Shown: positions 63,181 to 64,000 of the stretch, piece after piece
How the letters are laid out: the number at the start of each line of letters is the position of its first letter
How positions within the stretch are numbered: the first letter of the stretch is position 1
Source of the DNA: Pandoraea terrae
GTDB taxonomy: Bacteria > Pseudomonadota > Gammaproteobacteria > Burkholderiales > Burkholderiaceae
Reading direction: 5' to 3'
Length of the DNA: 64,000 bases
Assembly (NCBI RefSeq): GCF_902459695.1
Contig: NZ_CABPRZ010000004.1
Coordinates: forward strand, 248,001 to 312,000
Notes under the pieces: model-generated
What the model was told of the DNA's origin: nothing
The model's database searches: none
Seen by the model: only the letters and a program-made list of their open reading frames with translations
Position numbers and translations under genes: made by a program

Positions 63181-64000
63181 CTAACCGCGCGCCGACACCA
63201 CGCTCTTGATCTCCTGGAACGCATGCATGCCCCAGGGTCCAAGCTCCCGCCCCAGACTGCTTTGTTTGAAACCGCCCCACGATGTTTGCGGGAAAATCAC
63301 CTGCGGCGCATTCACCCACACCACGCCCGCATCGAGGCGTTGCGCGACGCGCCGCGCCCGTTGCGTGTCCGATGTCACCACCGTGGCAGCCAGTCCGTAG
63401 GGACTGTCGTTGGCCAGTTCGATGGCATCGGCCTCGGTGTCGAAGGCCCGCACGCACAGCACCGGCCCGAAGATTTCCTCGCGCCACAACGCGCTGTTCG
63501 CCGGCACATCGGTGAATATCGTCGGTGAGATATAGTACCCCTGCGGGCCACATCGTTCCGGTCTCGCGCCGCCGGCCAACAGGCGTGCGCCGTCCTCGAC
63601 GCCCTGACGTACATAGCGCAGCACGCGCTCATACTGCGCACGATTGATGAGCGGCCCCATCTGCACGTCTTGCGCAAACGGATCGCCGACAACGATGCGG
63701 TGCGCCCGATCGACCAGCCGGTCCAGCAACGCCCGCTCGAGTTCGCGCGCGACCAGCAGGCGCGACGTCGCGGAGCACATTTGCCCCGCGTTGAAAAAGA
63801 TGCCTCCGGTGACCAGGTCGACCGCCTGATCGATGTCGGCGTCTTCGAACACGAGGATCGCGGATTTGCCGCCAAGCTCCAGGCTCACGCCCTTGACGGT
63901 TTCCGCCGCCGCCTTCATGACGATGCGTCCGACGGCGTTGCTGCCGGTGAACGAGACTTTCGAAACGCCGGGATGCGTCGTCAGCACGCCGCCGATTTCC
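63181..64000 (-). CDS. Aldehyde dehydrogenase, betaine-aldehyde/phenylacetaldehyde type, N-terminus outside window
   Basis: The last 270 or so residues of a dehydrogenase, running off the window end. SFTGSNAVGRIVM, catalytic Glu in LELGGKSAILVFED, catalytic Cys in GQMCSATSR, EEIFGPVL and the C-terminal GGFKQSSLGRELG are intact. About 220 residues with the NAD-binding start are missing from view. Substrate class cannot be fixed from this part. Confidence 0.92.
   Translation of the reverse strand, partial: EIGGVLTTHPGVSKVSFTGSNAVGRIVMKAAAETVKGVSLELGGKSAILVFEDADIDQAVDLVTGGIFFNAGQMCSATSRLLVARELERALLDRLVDRAHRIVVGDPFAQDVQMGPLINRAQYERVLRYVRQGVEDGARLLAGGARPERCGPQGYYISPTIFTDVPANSALWREEIFGPVLCVRAFDTEADAIELANDSPYGLAATVVTSDTQRARRVAQRLDAGVVWVNAPQVIFPQTSWGGFKQSSLGRELGPWGMHAFQEIKSVVSARG

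Overview
The window reads as chromosome of a high-GC betaproteobacterium, most likely a Burkholderiaceae member close to Pandoraea or Burkholderia. This is an inference from GC-rich codon use, the double-length UvrA, the pqqABCDE plus PQQ-dehydrogenase locus, a Burkholderia-type porin and many FCD-type GntR catabolic operons. No rRNA, tRNA, CRISPR array or integrase was recognised.

Layout. 1-5434: an RND drug-efflux operon (outer-membrane factor, cut by the window edge; membrane fusion protein; permease). 5473-11418 (minus): a 1981-residue UvrA made of two UvrA units, with a perfect LexA box upstream. 11813-13328: a Fic protein and an orphan Phd/YefM antitoxin. 13391-19400: a five-gene catabolic operon (MFS importer, maleate isomerase/arylmalonate decarboxylase-like protein, dihydropyrimidinase-like hydrolase, hydantoin-racemase-like protein, hydratase-fold protein) with a divergent GntR regulator.

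19401-36510 is accessory DNA. It holds a small unknown gene; a predicted phage-defence/restriction locus (MutL/MORC-like ATPase, Z1 ATPase, PD-(D/E)XK protein, AIPR protein, plus a 5-methylcytosine methyltransferase and a Vsr nickase); a doubly inactivated IS21-family element; an unrecognised two-gene operon with its own operator and leader terminator; the tail of a truncated ABC-transporter binding protein; and a helix-turn-helix protein followed by a truncated PIN toxin.

36556-51612 is a coherent alcohol-oxidation region: DUF779 protein, aldehyde dehydrogenase, sigma-54 activator, alpha/beta hydrolase, pqqABCDE, cytochrome c, PQQ-dependent alcohol dehydrogenase, porin and TonB-dependent receptor. 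The dehydrogenase has the Asp-Tyr-Asp signature of lanthanide-dependent enzymes. Four -24/-12 promoters precede the aldehyde dehydrogenase, alcohol dehydrogenase, porin and receptor genes, and paired 17-bp inverted repeats lie upstream of the first two. Together they suggest one regulon under the locally encoded activator: alcohol to aldehyde by the periplasmic PQQ enzyme with the cytochrome as electron acceptor, aldehyde to acid by the cytoplasmic NAD enzyme.

51629-59237 is a second GntR-controlled catabolic cluster (hydratase, two MFS carriers, amidase, class V aminotransferase), with two matching operator palindromes beside the regulator and the aminotransferase gene. 59325-64000 holds a YaiI family protein, a VapB-type antitoxin whose toxin is reduced to four codons, a secreted lipase-like hydrolase, a GabD-type dehydrogenase and a second aldehyde dehydrogenase cut by the window end.
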